This document shows, in pieces, positions 26,094 through 37,614 of a DNA stretch of 64,000 bases. Below the pieces are notes generated by a model. It did not search any database and was not told the DNA's origin. It was given only the letters and a program-made list of their open reading frames with translations. The stretch is from NCBI RefSeq assembly GCF_904846285.1, contig NZ_CAJHAD010000010.1:40098-104097 (forward strand). The letters run 5' to 3'. The position numbers and the translations under genes are program-made. Position 1 is the first letter of the stretch; each line of letters starts with the position of its first letter. This stretch comes from Psychrobacter immobilis. Lineage in GTDB: Bacteria; Pseudomonadota; Gammaproteobacteria; Pseudomonadales; Moraxellaceae.

Positions 26094-28128
26094 GCTGGAG
26101 CTGACTGACGACTCCTGCAACATCCAAACCACAGTCAGCCATTTGCTCTGCTTGCGAACCATGAGCGACAAAACGATCAGGGATACCAATATTACAGATT
26201 GCTGGGCGGCTATTCTTGAATGCTGGCGATTCGTTAAGTAAGTACTCATTTACCGCGCTGCCCGCGCCGCCCATAATCGTGTGCTCTTCTAAAGTAGCGA
26301 TATGGGTAATGCCTTGCTCGATTAAGGTTTCGAGCAAATGGGTATCTAAAGGTTTTACCCAGCGCATATTAACCACATGTATCTGACAGTCTGACTTTAT
26401 ATTATCGTTAATCAGACTTTCTGCGGCTTGCTGAGCTGTATCAACCATAGTACCAAAGGCTAATAACGCCAATTTATTAGGGGCATCATCTTGACCTAAT
26501 ACCGATTCTACTACCGCTTTGCCAATAGGATAAAATTGTACAGGTTGCTTTATAATAGCACCTGTACCAACACCGCGCGGATAGCGTACTGCTGTACAGC
26601 CTTGATATTCATAGCAAGTATTCAGCAAGTGATAGCATTCGTTTTCATCTTTTGGCGCGGCAATCAACATATTCGGCACGCAGCGTAAAAAGGCAAAATC
26701 GAATACGCCGGCATGGGTTGCGCCATCTTCTCCTACCAAACCGGCGCGATCAATAGCAAACATCACATCAAGGTTTTGTAGAGCGACATCATGAATGAGC
26801 TGATCGTAACCACGCTGCAAAAAGGTTGAATAAATCGCTACGACAGGTTTGACGCCTTGGGTTGCCATCCCGCCTGCTAAAGTTACCGCGTGTTGTTCAG
26901 CAATTGCTACATCAAAAAAACGCTTGGGAAATTGACGCGCAAACTCAATCATCCCCGAGCCTTCTTCCATGGCTGGGGTAATGGCAAGCAGCTTATCGTC
27001 AGTAGCGGCTTTATCACATAAGAACTGCCCAAAGACTTGCGAGTATTTTAATAGTGGTTTGCTGGTTGTTAGGCTAGCTGTTACCGCTTTCTTCTCGCTA
27101 TCTTCAGCAGGCAATCTACTAATAGCGTGATAGCCAACTGGATCTAATTCGGCGGGTGCAAAACCTTTACCTTTAGTAGTATAAATATGGACTAACACTG
27201 GGCCTTTTAATTGCTTGGCAAGCGACAGCACGCGTAATAGCTCAGGGATATTGTGCCCATCAAACGGGCCAAAATAGGTAAAGCCAATCGCCTTAAATAT
27301 ATTGTCTTCTAGCTGCGGGACATCGCGCAGCTCATTATGGCGTTTACGACGGTCATAGGCTTGCATATCAGGGCGCTGGCATAATATTGGCTCGCCTGCA
27401 TCAGAGATATCAACCTGATAACCTGATTCCCATAACGTCGCTAAATGCCGCGAAAAACCACCGATAGAGCAAGAGATTGACATATCATTGTCATTTAATA
27501 TCACGAGCAAATCAGCATCTTGTTGTACAGCATCGTTCATCGCTTCAAATGCCATGCCACCGGTCATCGCGCCATCGCCAATAATACAAGCAACCGTTTG
27601 TGCAATGCCTTGATAACGAAGCGCCAAGCTCATGCCCAAAGCTGCTGAGATAGATGTCGATGAATGACCAACCCCAAAAGTATCGTAGACCGACTCAGCG
27701 CGTTCAGGAAAAGCGGTTAAACCATCTTTTGAGCGAATGGTGCCAAGCTTATCACGGCGACCAGTCAGCACTTTATGAGCATAGGCTTGATGACCCACGT
27801 CCCAAACAATCTGATCTTGCGGCGCATCTAACAGATAATGCAGCGCAATGGTCAATTCAATCACGCCTAAATTGGCCCCGAAATGACCGCCACTTTGACC
27901 CGCTGAATAGAGCAGGAAAAGCCGTAGCTCATCCGCTAAAGTGATTAGCTGACTTGCGCTAAACGCCTTCAAGTCAATCGGTGCGTCTACCGTATCAAGT
28001 AGCGGCGTATGCGGACGCTCACGCGGAATTGCTGCATATGTTTTTTGCAGGTTTGATAGCGGTGCAGCAGAATCAATGGCTGACGCAGATAATGACTTAG
28101 ACTGTGGGGAATGAGTTGACTGCTGCAT
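26080..28128 (-). CDS. dxs: 1-deoxy-D-xylulose-5-phosphate synthase
   Basis: A 682-residue thiamine-diphosphate enzyme making DXP from pyruvate and glyceraldehyde 3-phosphate, the first step of the MEP isoprenoid pathway; DXP also feeds thiamine (ThiG, this window) and pyridoxal synthesis. The ThDP motif is GDGAMTGG with a following NDND, and the glutamate region is [10 protein letters not shown]. Domain order is the transketolase ThDP, pyrimidine and C-terminal domains. I start at the ATG at 28128 and not at the TTG seven codons upstream, which is a weaker start and lies outside the conserved region. A roughly 40-residue N-terminal extension precedes homology. Confidence 0.95.
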   Translation of the reverse strand: MQQSTHSPQSKSLSASAIDSAAPLSNLQKTYAAIPRERPHTPLLDTVDAPIDLKAFSASQLITLADELRLFLLYSAGQSGGHFGANLGVIELTIALHYLLDAPQDQIVWDVGHQAYAHKVLTGRRDKLGTIRSKDGLTAFPERAESVYDTFGVGHSSTSISAALGMSLALRYQGIAQTVACIIGDGAMTGGMAFEAMNDAVQQDADLLVILNDNDMSISCSIGGFSRHLATLWESGYQVDISDAGEPILCQRPDMQAYDRRKRHNELRDVPQLEDNIFKAIGFTYFGPFDGHNIPELLRVLSLAKQLKGPVLVHIYTTKGKGFAPAELDPVGYHAISRLPAEDSEKKAVTASLTTSKPLLKYSQVFGQFLCDKAATDDKLLAITPAMEEGSGMIEFARQFPKRFFDVAIAEQHAVTLAGGMATQGVKPVVAIYSTFLQRGYDQLIHDVALQNLDVMFAIDRAGLVGEDGATHAGVFDFAFLRCVPNMLIAAPKDENECYHLLNTCYEYQGCTAVRYPRGVGTGAIIKQPVQFYPIGKAVVESVLGQDDAPNKLALLAFGTMVDTAQQAAESLINDNIKSDCQIHVVNMRWVKPLDTHLLETLIEQGITHIATLEEHTIMGGAGSAVNEYLLNESPAFKNSRPAICNIGIPDRFVAHGSQAEQMADCGLDVAGVVSQLQQLLK

Positions 28129-28707
28129 AAAACGTACGATACCTACCAATCTGCTGACAAGATGCGACCTTAGACAGTGGCTATCACTAGTAATAATCTA
28201 AGTGGCGTTAATAATAGTGCGGACATCATAAACGGATAAATGCCATCGACTATATGTTTATTAGTACAGCCTTTAATACAACTGTGAATAACGAAAAATA
28301 CGCTATTTAATATAAGGCGTTGCTTTTAATCTTATGTTGCTTTTAATCTTATAACGCTAAAGGCAGTGATAAAGATGGTGACCAATGCTGTTATAAATCC
28401 TGATGCTGCTTTATGACAATGTTTGATAATGATGTTCAATGATTTTGCATGGATAGCGAACATTGGTGACGACATAGTAATGTAAGGACAAAGACTTGTC
28501 ACTGTATCCGTCAAAATAGTATGGCATAATAGCATTTATTTTTAATTGTCGCTTTAATCATCGTGCGCCGTCTGTGAACTTTGTGTGTATTTCCACTAAA
28601 CAGCATTCTGATGCTGTTTTAATCAAGCACTATGTAATACTTTAGCTATTATTATAAAGCTTTAACAGACCTCTAGCGTTACGATGATCGGCTTATGCAG
28701 GACATTA
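28129..28707. other. Divergent intergenic region between dxs and ribA
   Basis: A 579-bp AT-rich gap between divergent genes. It contains a perfect 17-bp tandem duplication (28319-28352). No FMN-riboswitch core was found upstream of ribA and no convincing small gene was seen. Confidence 0.5.
28319..28352. repeat. Perfect 17-bp tandem duplication
   Basis: GTTGCTTTTAATCTTAT occurs twice head to tail (28319-28335 and 28336-28352) in the dxs-ribA gap. No hairpin or coding role is apparent. Confidence 0.85.
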
Positions 28708-29415
28708 ATGTCATATCAATTTATCACTAGTGCCAAACTACCTACTCGTCACGGCGAGTTTGATATTCATATCTTTGAAAATGCAGACGGTCAAGAGCAT
28801 GTGATGCTTACTGTCGGTCTTTCGGTGGTCAATCAAGACACTTCTATTACAGACACCGCCATTGATAATTTAAATCGCGCTGACATGGCATCAAACCAAA
28901 AAGATCAATCGTTAGCAGAGCGCCCTGTGCCACTAATACGTATCCATTCAGAATGTCTCACTGGCGACGCATTTAGTTCATTAAAATGCGATTGTGGTCC
29001 CCAACTTAATACTGCCATGCAAGCGATACAAGAAACGGGCTGCGGGGCGATATTATACTTGCGCCAAGAAGGTCGCGGGATTGGCCTGACCAATAAAATC
29101 CGTGCTTACGCCTTGCAAGATCAAGGTCATGATACCTTAGATGCCAATCTTATGTTAGGTTTACCGGCTGATGCGCGCGTTTATGATATGTGCGGACCGA
29201 TGCTTGCTCATGTCGGCGTCGATAGCGTGCGCCTGATTACCAATAATCCCGATAAAGTCGCTTACTTAACCGAGCACGGTATCAATGTCGTTGAGCGCGT
29301 GCCTTTATTGGTTGGGGTTAACGATATGAATGCTGAGTATCTAGCGACCAAACGTGACCGGATGGGGCATCTGTTTGATAAAGACTTCAATACTGCCTTA
29401 CACCTTAATAAATAG
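28708..29415 (+). CDS. ribA: GTP cyclohydrolase II
   Basis: A 235-residue enzyme opening GTP for riboflavin synthesis. Zinc is held by Cys83, Cys94 and Cys96 ([17 protein letters not shown]), and RQEGRGIGL carries the catalytic region. A roughly 25-residue insertion (about residues 44-70, [16 protein letters not shown]) before the [10 protein letters not shown] motif is unusual for the family. I choose the ATG at 28708 with AGGA 5 nt upstream; an in-frame ATG at 28684 adds residues with no homology. hemF begins 18 bp downstream, so the two probably share a transcript. Confidence 0.94.
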   Translation: MSYQFITSAKLPTRHGEFDIHIFENADGQEHVMLTVGLSVVNQDTSITDTAIDNLNRADMASNQKDQSLAERPVPLIRIHSECLTGDAFSSLKCDCGPQLNTAMQAIQETGCGAILYLRQEGRGIGLTNKIRAYALQDQGHDTLDANLMLGLPADARVYDMCGPMLAHVGVDSVRLITNNPDKVAYLTEHGINVVERVPLLVGVNDMNAEYLATKRDRMGHLFDKDFNTALHLNK

Positions 29416-29418
29416 TAA

Positions 29419-30456
<1,038 letters not shown>

Positions 30457-30534
30457 TCATCATTGGCATAATAAACCACAGACGGTGTTAATTTCTGCAT
30501 TGGTCATAGCCATTTTTAATCTATATTAGCTATA

Positions 30535-30575
30535 AAATAACAAGGGTCAGCGATAGATGCTGACCCTTGTTATTT
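30535..30575 (+). terminator. Strong intrinsic terminator after hemF
   Basis: A 17-bp perfect inverted repeat (AAATAACAAGGGTCAGC and its complement) with a 7-nt loop, about 80 bp past the hemF stop. Confidence 0.88.
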
Positions 30576-30741
30576 AAGCAACAGCTATATGGATTACAAA
30601 CTACCTATTAAGCAGATATAGTCGTCTTTAATACTTAAAACAACAACATAACATTTATATTCATAGTAGCAATTTAATAGGTGGCGAGCATGCAGATGCC
30701 ACGGCACCTTTTTATTAGCCACGTATAAAGGAGCAATACAA

Positions 30742-31212
30742 ATGGCACAGGTTTCTAATAATAAATCATTCAAGTCTATCGTCGGCATCACATTGATGTC
30801 AGCGGCATTAGGACTAACAGCCTGTAGTACGCCAGTCGACCCGGACGTTAAAGCGCGTCAAGACAACATGAAAAGCTGGGGCGATGCAATGGGTATCATG
30901 GGCGATATGGCTGAAGCACCAGACACATTTGATGCCGAAGTATTTAAAGAACAAGCGGCATTTTTAGCAAAAGACTCTGCCAGTCCTTGGAGTCATTTTG
31001 AAAATAAAGAAGCGATGGGTAATGCCACTGAAGCCGTTTGGAGCAACGTTGACGGTTTCCGCGCAGAAGCAGATGACTTCCAAAAAGCTACAGCTGAGTT
31101 AAATACCGTGGCACAAACAGCGACCAGTGTCGATCAAGTCTTGCCAGCGCTTGGACAAGTCGGTGACAGCTGTAAATCATGCCATACCGATTTTAAAGTG
31201 AAAAAAGACTAA
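30742..31212 (+). CDS. Lipoprotein cytochrome c' / c-556 family
   Basis: A 156-residue exported haem protein. The signal peptide ends in the lipobox LTAC with Cys28, so the protein should be lipid-anchored in the periplasm. The rest is a four-helix cytochrome c'-like domain with the single haem site CKSCH at residues 144-148 close to the C-terminus, as in this family. Cytochrome c' proteins bind gases such as NO or act as small electron carriers; which applies here is not known. An AAAGGAG site precedes the ATG. It has its own terminator and is probably monocistronic. Confidence 0.85.
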   Translation: MAQVSNNKSFKSIVGITLMSAALGLTACSTPVDPDVKARQDNMKSWGDAMGIMGDMAEAPDTFDAEVFKEQAAFLAKDSASPWSHFENKEAMGNATEAVWSNVDGFRAEADDFQKATAELNTVAQTATSVDQVLPALGQVGDSCKSCHTDFKVKKD

Positions 31213-31233
31213 TAAGCATCAGTTTTCAGACAC

Positions 31234-31269
31234 AAAAAAGCCGCTATATTAAAAATAGCGGCTTTTTTA
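31234..31269. terminator. Bidirectional terminator between cytochrome c' gene and gloA
   Basis: A perfect inverted repeat (AAAAAAGCCGCTAT / ATAGCGGCTTTTTT) with an 8-nt loop. It follows the cytochrome gene by 21 bp and the convergent gloA stop by 75 bp. Confidence 0.9.
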
Positions 31270-31343
31270 TTGATGATTTTTAAAATATATAAGCTGGTTT
31301 AGATAAATCCATATTATTAATAAGCTTATCAAGCTTTTAAAAA

Positions 31344-31928
31344 TTAGCCCATTAAATCCGCTTGTACAATTTCAATCCAGTAACCGTCAACGTCTTTGAT
31401 AAATGCAATATTTTTCATACTACCGTCTTCAGGACGTTTTTTAAACTCAACGTTGTTTTTATCAAACCAAGCAACCGCCTCATCAAGGCTTGGCACACTA
31501 AAGCAAATATGACCAAAACCTTGTGGTTCATCATTGCCATCGTGATAACTAAAATCCGCTTGGGTTTCAGTGCCATAGTTATGTGTTAACTCTAAAATAC
31601 CACGCTGACGGAAGGCGAAAATCTCTAAGTCATCACCAGCGGGTAAATTATCACGCTCACTATCAGTAAGCTTAGCCAAGAAATATAAATCAAAACCAAT
31701 CGCTGGGAATTTTTTCACCGCCAATAACGTCATCCCTAAGACACCGGTATAAAAAGCCAGTGATTTGACAGGGTCTTTTACGCGCAGCATGGTGTGATTA
31801 AAGGTATAACCTGATGTCTGAGTTGAAATGGGCTGAACGCCTTCTGCATTTACGCTACTTTTAGGTTGAGCTATCGTTTTTTGGTTAATAGCATTTTGTT
31901 TATTATCCAAATTTTCTGAATCAGTCAT
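31344..31928 (-). CDS. gloA: Lactoylglutathione lyase (glyoxalase I)
   Basis: A 194-residue enzyme turning the methylglyoxal-glutathione adduct into S-lactoylglutathione. The four metal ligands are in place: His45 (FNHTML), Glu113 (ILELTHN), His140 (GFGHICF) and Glu186 (YWIEIVQ). The glutathione-contact segments RVKDPVKSLAFYTGVLGM and KRPEDGSMKNIAF match the larger eukaryote-like GloA form. An N-terminal tail of about 40 Asn/Gln/Ser-rich residues is not part of the fold. Confidence 0.94.
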   Translation of the reverse strand: MTDSENLDNKQNAINQKTIAQPKSSVNAEGVQPISTQTSGYTFNHTMLRVKDPVKSLAFYTGVLGMTLLAVKKFPAIGFDLYFLAKLTDSERDNLPAGDDLEIFAFRQRGILELTHNYGTETQADFSYHDGNDEPQGFGHICFSVPSLDEAVAWFDKNNVEFKKRPEDGSMKNIAFIKDVDGYWIEIVQADLMG

Positions 31929-32047
31929 AATTATTCCCGTATTTAAATATTTTAATCATCATTTAATAGTCATAAATCATCAATAGCGGATACGTTCTCG
32001 ATGATAAAGTGTACCCACTATCCTAAATAGTTAATGATAAATGACTA

Positions 32048-32686
32048 TTAAGCGTCTAAAAACCGTACTTTTCCAGTCTCTAAATCATACTCGGCACCAA
32101 CGACGAGCAGCTGACCGCTATTGGTTAGGTCTTCTAATGCGCGCGAACCATGCTTCAATTGGCTGACTGACATACGTACATTGGCGCGAATAGAGCGATC
32201 GACCAGCTCATCAGCATCGACATCTTGCCCATTGGCAGTTGCAAGCTCATGCAAGTTGTAGACGCTAGGACGGATACGATCGACGATTGACTGTAAGTTT
32301 GGTGAGTAGTTTTGCTCAGGATTAATCAGCGCCTCAACGCACGCAGTCACAGCGCCACAATGTGAATGCCCAAGGACTACGACCAATTTGGTGCCAAATT
32401 TTTCGGCGGCAAACTCAACCGAACCAATTTGCGATGGCGCAACCACGTTGCCCGCTACGCGTATGACAAACAAATCGCCCAAGCCTTGATCAAACACAAT
32501 CTCAACCGGTACACGTGCGTCCGAGCAGCCCAAAATAATCGCTAAAGGGTCTTGATCATTGATCAGCTCGGGACGTTTTTGCATACAGGGGTCGGTGCTG
32601 GTCAAACTTTCCACGTAGCGCACATTACCTTCTTTGAGTAGTGCCAGTGCTTCTTGACCAGTTTTTGGGCGGTTACTGTTAGGCAT
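32048..32686 (-). CDS. can: Beta-class carbonic anhydrase
   Basis: A 212-residue zinc enzyme interconverting CO2 and bicarbonate. The zinc ligands and catalytic dyad are visible: Cys54, Asp56 and Arg58 (CSDARVP), His107 and Cys110 (GHSHCGA). The length and the surrounding motifs (FVIRVAGNVV) match bacterial Can/CynT-type enzymes. It appears monocistronic and is divergent from potABC. The double stop TAA TAG ends the gene. Confidence 0.93.
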   Translation of the reverse strand: MPNSNRPKTGQEALALLKEGNVRYVESLTSTDPCMQKRPELINDQDPLAIILGCSDARVPVEIVFDQGLGDLFVIRVAGNVVAPSQIGSVEFAAEKFGTKLVVVLGHSHCGAVTACVEALINPEQNYSPNLQSIVDRIRPSVYNLHELATANGQDVDADELVDRSIRANVRMSVSQLKHGSRALEDLTNSGQLLVVGAEYDLETGKVRFLDA

Positions 32687-33112
32687 AAAGAGTCCTTGTT
32701 TATCAAAATGGTTTAAATTATAAATTGCTCTAGCATTCTGTTTTCTACTTTAAATTACTTTTGCAGCTAAGCTTAGCTTTTAAGCTTGGCCGTTTGCTAT
32801 TGCAAATATCCTTGTATTTAGCATACATAAAATTATTGTATAGCAACCAAGCCAAAAAACGGTAAAAATTCTTTATTCTAAGGGCGCTATATTTCAAGCT
32901 GATTTTATTTTGCCTATTTTTTTCTTTAACAACCTAAACCAAACAACCGATAACGAACTTGCACTGACTTATAGCAAGGGTTTGTTATAATATGCAGCAA
33001 CCAGACTCCATATATATCCATCGCTTATCGCCATACTTAACACCATGTAAATTGCTGCCAGTATCTATTATTTTAGCGCTACTGAGCATTTGGTGTTTTA
33101 GGAACCAACCTT
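32687..33112. other. Divergent intergenic region between can and potA
   Basis: A 426-bp gap. It holds a candidate potA promoter (32964-32991). The rest shows short AAGCTT-type inverted repeats near 32763-32783 but nothing convincing. Confidence 0.45.
32964..32991 (+). promoter_or_regulatory. Candidate extended -10 promoter for potABC
   Basis: An extended -10 box TGTTATAAT at 32983-32991, with CTGACT (4 of 6 matches to the -35 consensus) 16 bp upstream at 32964-32969. It lies 122 bp upstream of the potA start. Confidence 0.45.
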
Positions 33113-34375
33113 ATGACCGAATCGAATATAAACCTGCAAACCACGCCTGCGTTGCCTAATCCTGACAAGGTACTGCTACAACTGACTGGTCTACAAAAAA
33201 TTTATGATCAAACCGAAGTCTTAAAGGACATCAACCTTGATATTCAGCATGGTGAGTTTATAACCCTGCTTGGTCCATCAGGCTGTGGTAAAACGACATT
33301 GCTACGCTTAATTGCTGGTTTTGAGCAGCCAAATGCTGGGGCAATTTATCTTGATGGTATGCAAATGGCAGGCCTGCCCGCCGATAAGCGTCCGGTCAAT
33401 ACCGTGTTTCAGCAATATGCGTTATTTCCGCATATGACGGTGGCGCAAAACGTCGCTTATGGGCTTAAACTCAAAAAAGTACCGAAAGATGAGATTCAAA
33501 CACGGGTGCGTGAGATGCTGGCGATGGTACAGCTTGAACATCTTGCCAATCGTCGACCGCAAGATTTATCCGGTGGTCAGCAGCAACGGGTGGCGATTGC
33601 ACGCGCGGTAATCAATCGTCCTAAACTATTATTGCTCGATGAACCACTATCAGCGCTCGACCATAAGCTGCGCCTACAAATGCAATCTGAGCTTAAACGT
33701 CTGCAACGTGAGCTTGGCATTACCTTTGTCTTTGTCACCCATGATCAAGAAGAAGCGCTGTCCATGTCAGACCGCATTGCGGTGATGAAAGACGGCAGAT
33801 TTCAGCAAATTGGCACACCGATTGAAATTTATGAAACCCCTGCCAATCTATTTACCGCCAAATTTATTGGTGAGACCAATTTATTTAAGGCGGAAGTCAA
33901 AGGTGTTTATCCTGAGCAGCCCGATCGCGATGGTCGTGTGACCAATGGCCGTATTGAAGTCGAAGTCTGCGAAGCGCAAGCGCAAGAGGGTCCGACGACC
34001 TTACGTAATCTGCGCCGTCCTGACTTTGCCAATGACGTACAAGTCGGCGATATCGTTAATTTACTATTGCGTCCAGAAGATTTGCGCATTTATGACCCCA
34101 ATGATAAAGAGCATAGTGGTTTATTAGGGCGCGTGATTGAGAGTAATTATAAAGGCAGCACTTTAGACTCAATTATTGAGCTGGCTAACGGGCATATTAT
34201 TAAAGCCTCGGAATTCTTTGATGAAGATGACCCAAGTTTTGATTACAAGCTTAACGAAGGCGTTAAAGTGTCATGGGTAGATGGCTGGGAATGGGTACTG
34301 CCAGAAGAAGATACGCTTGATAATGGGGTGGATAATAGTACTAGCAAATTAGCTTCCCAAAAGGATATCAGCTAA
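33113..34375 (+). CDS. potA: Polyamine ABC transporter ATP-binding protein PotA
   Basis: A 420-residue ATPase of a spermidine/putrescine importer. It has Walker [10 protein letters not shown], the signature LSGGQQQR, Walker [13 protein letters not shown], a His-switch VFVTHDQEE, and a C-terminal regulatory TOBE-like domain (about residues 270-400, [14 protein letters not shown]). The C-terminal domain has short acidic insertions. Its stop overlaps the potB start by one base (TAATG). The family also includes PotG of putrescine uptake, so the precise polyamine is not settled. Confidence 0.92.
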   Translation: MTESNINLQTTPALPNPDKVLLQLTGLQKIYDQTEVLKDINLDIQHGEFITLLGPSGCGKTTLLRLIAGFEQPNAGAIYLDGMQMAGLPADKRPVNTVFQQYALFPHMTVAQNVAYGLKLKKVPKDEIQTRVREMLAMVQLEHLANRRPQDLSGGQQQRVAIARAVINRPKLLLLDEPLSALDHKLRLQMQSELKRLQRELGITFVFVTHDQEEALSMSDRIAVMKDGRFQQIGTPIEIYETPANLFTAKFIGETNLFKAEVKGVYPEQPDRDGRVTNGRIEVEVCEAQAQEGPTTLRNLRRPDFANDVQVGDIVNLLLRPEDLRIYDPNDKEHSGLLGRVIESNYKGSTLDSIIELANGHIIKASEFFDEDDPSFDYKLNEGVKVSWVDGWEWVLPEEDTLDNGVDNSTSKLASQKDIS

Positions 34376-35283
34376 TGGCGCGCACTAACTTAAGTAATAA
34401 AAAATCAAGTAATAAAAACTTGAGCAACAGAAGCCCTTTTCGTACTGCCACGCTATGGCTAATTTGGGGCTGGCTGCTTATCTTTGCGCTATTGCCAAAT
34501 ATACTGGTGATTGCCGTTAGCTTTTTGACCCGTGATAGCACCGCTTTTATTAGTTTGCCAGTCACTATCGACAGCTACGTACGCATGATTGACCCGCTTT
34601 ATTTTGATGTCTTTGTGCATTCATTATGGATGGCGGGCATCACCACGGTTATCTGCTTATTACTTGGCTACCCGTTTGCTTGGTTTGTATCTCGAGTCAG
34701 TAAACGCTTGCAGCCACTGTTGATGCTCATGCTGATATTGCCATTTTGGACCAACTCTTTGGTACGGACTTATGCGCTAAAACTATTATTTGCCAGTAAT
34801 GGCTTGATTAACAAATCCTTATTAGCCATCGGCATCATCGATGCCCCCATTGATATTTTATATACTCAAGGCGCGGTCATTGCCGGTTTAACTTATTTAT
34901 TATTTCCCTTCATGGTGCTGCCGCTGTATGCAGTATTTAGCGATTTGCGCAATGATATGCTGCTTGCTTCGCAAGATTTGGGTGCTTCAAAACGACAAAC
35001 CTTTTGGCATGTGGTACTACCATTAACGACACCGGGGATTATCTCAGGGGTGCTGTTGGTATTATTACCAGCGATGGGGATGTTTTATGTCGCCGATATT
35101 TTGGGCGGCTCGCGTAACTTATTGGTCGGTAATATTATTAAAAACCAGTTTTTAGATGCGCGTGATTGGCCATTTGGCGCCGCAGCCAGTGTGCTATTAA
35201 CGCTTGCCATGGCAGTATTATTACTCGCTTATCGCGCCAGTAGCCGCCGTATTGGCAAGACTGATTTTAGCGAGGTGGCTTAA
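34375..35283 (+). CDS. potB: Polyamine ABC transporter permease PotB
   Basis: A 302-residue inner-membrane permease with about six hydrophobic helices. The ATPase-contact EAA loop is seen near residues 200-215 (QDLGASKRQTFWHVVLP). The N-terminal 20 residues are a Ser/Asn/Lys-rich tail. It overlaps potA by one base at its start and potC by one base at its end (TAATG junctions), showing one coupled operon. Paralogue PotH is the alternative name. Confidence 0.92.
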   Translation: MARTNLSNKKSSNKNLSNRSPFRTATLWLIWGWLLIFALLPNILVIAVSFLTRDSTAFISLPVTIDSYVRMIDPLYFDVFVHSLWMAGITTVICLLLGYPFAWFVSRVSKRLQPLLMLMLILPFWTNSLVRTYALKLLFASNGLINKSLLAIGIIDAPIDILYTQGAVIAGLTYLLFPFMVLPLYAVFSDLRNDMLLASQDLGASKRQTFWHVVLPLTTPGIISGVLLVLLPAMGMFYVADILGGSRNLLVGNIIKNQFLDARDWPFGAAASVLLTLAMAVLLLAYRASSRRIGKTDFSEVA

Positions 35284-36095
35284 TGAATAGCGCACCCATA
35301 AAAACCAAACGCTCTATCAAGCGACCTAGTATCGGTAGTATCGCTGCCAAAGGCTATCTCGGTCTGATTTATATTTTATTATATCTGCCTATTATCGTTT
35401 TGGTGGTGATGTCTTTTAATAAATCAAAAATCGGTTATAACTGGGGCGGCTTTAGTTTAAAGTGGTACGAGTCGTTATTTAATAACCAAGCAATGCTTGA
35501 CGCCTTTTGGCATTCTATAGTCTTGGGCTTAGTTGCCGCCACGGTTTCGACCGTTATAGGCACCTTGACCGCACTGGCGCTACATCGCTATGACTTTCGC
35601 GGTAAAGGGCTGCTAAATGGCTTGTTATTTGTGCTGATGATGTCACCTGAGATTGTCTTAGCGATATCGCTATTGGCGCTGTTTTTATTAATCGGCCTGC
35701 AACTCGGTTTTGTCTCGCTGCTATTAGCGCACATTACGTTTTGCTTGCCGTTTGTGGTCATTACCGTTTTTGCGCGCTTAAGCAGTTTGGACGAGCGTTT
35801 GATGGAAGCGGCGCGAGATTTAGGTGCGAGCGAATCAACGATGGTACGTACGGTGTTGATTCCAGTGATTTTCCCTGCGGTTATGGCTGGCTGGTTACTT
35901 GCCTTTACCTTATCGCTCGATGATGTGGTGGTATCGACCTTTGTGACCGGTCCTAGCTATGAGATTTTGCCGTTACGTATTTATTCTATGGTGCGCGTGG
36001 GACTTAAGCCTGAGGTCAATGCCATTGGGACGATTTTATTGGTTGCTTCATTAGTTTTAGTGGTTATCTCGCAATTGCTCCTACGTCGGCGCTGA
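35283..36095 (+). CDS. potC: Polyamine ABC transporter permease PotC
   Basis: A 270-residue inner-membrane permease with about six helices and the EAA loop EAARDLGASESTMVRTVLIP. The signature SLDDVVVSTFVTGPSYEILPLRIYS region is typical of PotC/PotI. It is the last gene of potABC; no periplasmic binding protein (PotD/PotF) follows, the next gene being metR. The substrate-binding component must be encoded elsewhere. Confidence 0.92.
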   Translation: MNSAPIKTKRSIKRPSIGSIAAKGYLGLIYILLYLPIIVLVVMSFNKSKIGYNWGGFSLKWYESLFNNQAMLDAFWHSIVLGLVAATVSTVIGTLTALALHRYDFRGKGLLNGLLFVLMMSPEIVLAISLLALFLLIGLQLGFVSLLLAHITFCLPFVVITVFARLSSLDERLMEAARDLGASESTMVRTVLIPVIFPAVMAGWLLAFTLSLDDVVVSTFVTGPSYEILPLRIYSMVRVGLKPEVNAIGTILLVASLVLVVISQLLLRRR

Positions 36096-36214
36096 TTTTA
36101 ATTTTACTGTCATAACAGCTTTAACATCATATTAGATAAAAAGTTTTAATCGTTCTTTCAGCCTTTATAAGTCGCAATTACTTATTTCTTTAACGTCAGT
36201 GGTTAGGTTATTTT

Positions 36215-37105
36215 ATGCTAGAGCTCCGTCATCTTAATACACTAACTGCGCTGCGAGCCCATGGCTCATTGGCCGCTGCTGCCGATGAGCTACATGTCAC
36301 CGCCTCTGCGGTCTCGCATCAGTTAAAAGAGTTAGAGAATTACTACGATATTAGCTTGGTCAATCGGCGCACGCGTCCGCTGACTTTTACGCCAGCAGGT
36401 AAAACGGTACTGGCACTTGCTGACAGCATCATGCCACAGGTCACGCGTACCAAAGCAAACTTAAAACGTTTAGCTCATGGTCAAGCGGGTCGATTGCGCT
36501 TGGCCTCTGAATGTCATAGCTGCTTTGATTGGCTGATGCCGATACTTAATCATTATCGCCGTGAATGGTCGGATGTCGAGCTGGATTTCGCCACTGGTTT
36601 TGAGCCTGAGCCGCATCACTTATTGATGGAAGGTGATATCGATTTATTGATTACCACCAGTAATTTACCGATAGAAGGCATCAGCTATCAGCCATTATTT
36701 GAGTATGAAAGCCGTTTGGTGCTGTCGCCTACGCATGACTTGGCTGAGCAACAATTCATTCATGCTCATGACTTGGTTGATCAGACCTTGATTGCTTATC
36801 CGGTGGAAGCTAAGCGCCTCGATATTATTGCCAATTTTATGACACCAGAGCAAGTCAGCTTTAAAAGCATGCGTACCACAGAGCTGACGGCCATGCTTAT
36901 TCAATTGGTTGCCAGCGAACGCGGTGTAGCAGCATTACCTGATTGGGTGGTCGCTGAATATGAGAAAAAAGGCTGGGTGGTTTCGCGGCCGTTAGGTAAA
37001 GGCGTCTACTGTCAGCTCTATGCGGCGACACGCACCTCGAGCCAAGATACCGCTTATATGCAAGGGTTTGCCAGTTTATTAGAAGGTATCGTAAAACCGG
37101 TATAG
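36215..37105 (+). CDS. metR: LysR family regulator MetR
   Basis: A 296-residue LysR-type regulator. The N-terminal winged helix (HLNTLTALRAHGSLAAAADELHV...SAVSHQLKELE) is followed by a co-inducer domain. Sequence through the whole length resembles E. coli MetR, notably LRLASECHSCFDWLMP, GDIDLLITTSNLP and ALPDWVVAEYEKKGWVV. MetR activates methionine genes (metE, metH) with homocysteine as co-inducer. No methionine gene is adjacent here, so the target relation is inferred from family. It ends at a strong terminator shared with crcB. Confidence 0.88.
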   Translation: MLELRHLNTLTALRAHGSLAAAADELHVTASAVSHQLKELENYYDISLVNRRTRPLTFTPAGKTVLALADSIMPQVTRTKANLKRLAHGQAGRLRLASECHSCFDWLMPILNHYRREWSDVELDFATGFEPEPHHLLMEGDIDLLITTSNLPIEGISYQPLFEYESRLVLSPTHDLAEQQFIHAHDLVDQTLIAYPVEAKRLDIIANFMTPEQVSFKSMRTTELTAMLIQLVASERGVAALPDWVVAEYEKKGWVVSRPLGKGVYCQLYAATRTSSQDTAYMQGFASLLEGIVKPV

Positions 37106-37123
37106 AGGTGATCTTTGCTAAAA

Positions 37124-37170
37124 CAATAAAAAAGAGCCGTATTAAAAATTAATACGGCTCTTTTTTATTG
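37124..37170. terminator. Bidirectional terminator between metR and crcB
   Basis: A long perfect inverted repeat (CAATAAAAAAGAGCCGTATT and its complement) with a short loop. It serves metR on the plus strand and crcB (stop at 37185) on the minus strand. Confidence 0.92.
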
Positions 37171-37184
37171 CTACATTTTTATTA

Positions 37185-37556
37185 TTATAAAACCAACTTA
37201 AAGAAATAGAATCCAAGCGCGGTTGCTAATAATGTCAGCCCTACGTGTAATCCAATGAGTCCTAAGCCCGCAAGCAGTTTACCATTATTAATAAAGGTAA
37301 ATACTTCAACACTAAAGGTGCTAAAAGTCGTCAGTCCGCCCAAAAAACCAGTTATCACAAACAACCTTATATTGGGAGACAAGCTACTGCCCACGCGTTC
37401 AAACCACACTAAGGCTAGCCCTATCAAAAGTCCACCTAAGACATTGGCACCTAAAGTGCCGAGTGGTATCCAACTATGCAGCGGATTAAAACGCGCCAGC
37501 CAGCCTCGCAGGCAAGCACCAATAGCAGCACCTAATCCAATCGCAAGCCACTGCAT
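37185..37556 (-). CDS. crcB: Fluoride exporter CrcB/Fluc
   Basis: A 123-residue protein of four membrane helices, the Fluc fluoride channel. Motifs: [28 protein letters not shown] with the conserved Asn, and [15 protein letters not shown]. It works as an antiparallel dimer. No fluoride-riboswitch core is seen in the 58 bp that separate it from the upstream tsaD, and the two may be co-transcribed. Confidence 0.93.
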   Translation of the reverse strand: MQWLAIGLGAAIGACLRGWLARFNPLHSWIPLGTLGANVLGGLLIGLALVWFERVGSSLSPNIRLFVITGFLGGLTTFSTFSVEVFTFINNGKLLAGLGLIGLHVGLTLLATALGFYFFKLVL

Positions 37557-37614
37557 AAGCTATCCTTGAGTGATATAAATATTGATGAGTTAGATATGAA
37601 ATACCTTGTAGAGC

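Noticed and set aside
28150..28707. Small gene (about 67 codons, minus strand, near 28332-28535) in the dxs-ribA gap
   Set aside because: Low-complexity product, no ribosome-binding site, and the frame covers the recent 17-bp duplication.
37557..37614. Fluoride riboswitch upstream of crcB
   Set aside because: The gap to tsaD is only 58 bp and lacks the expected fold.
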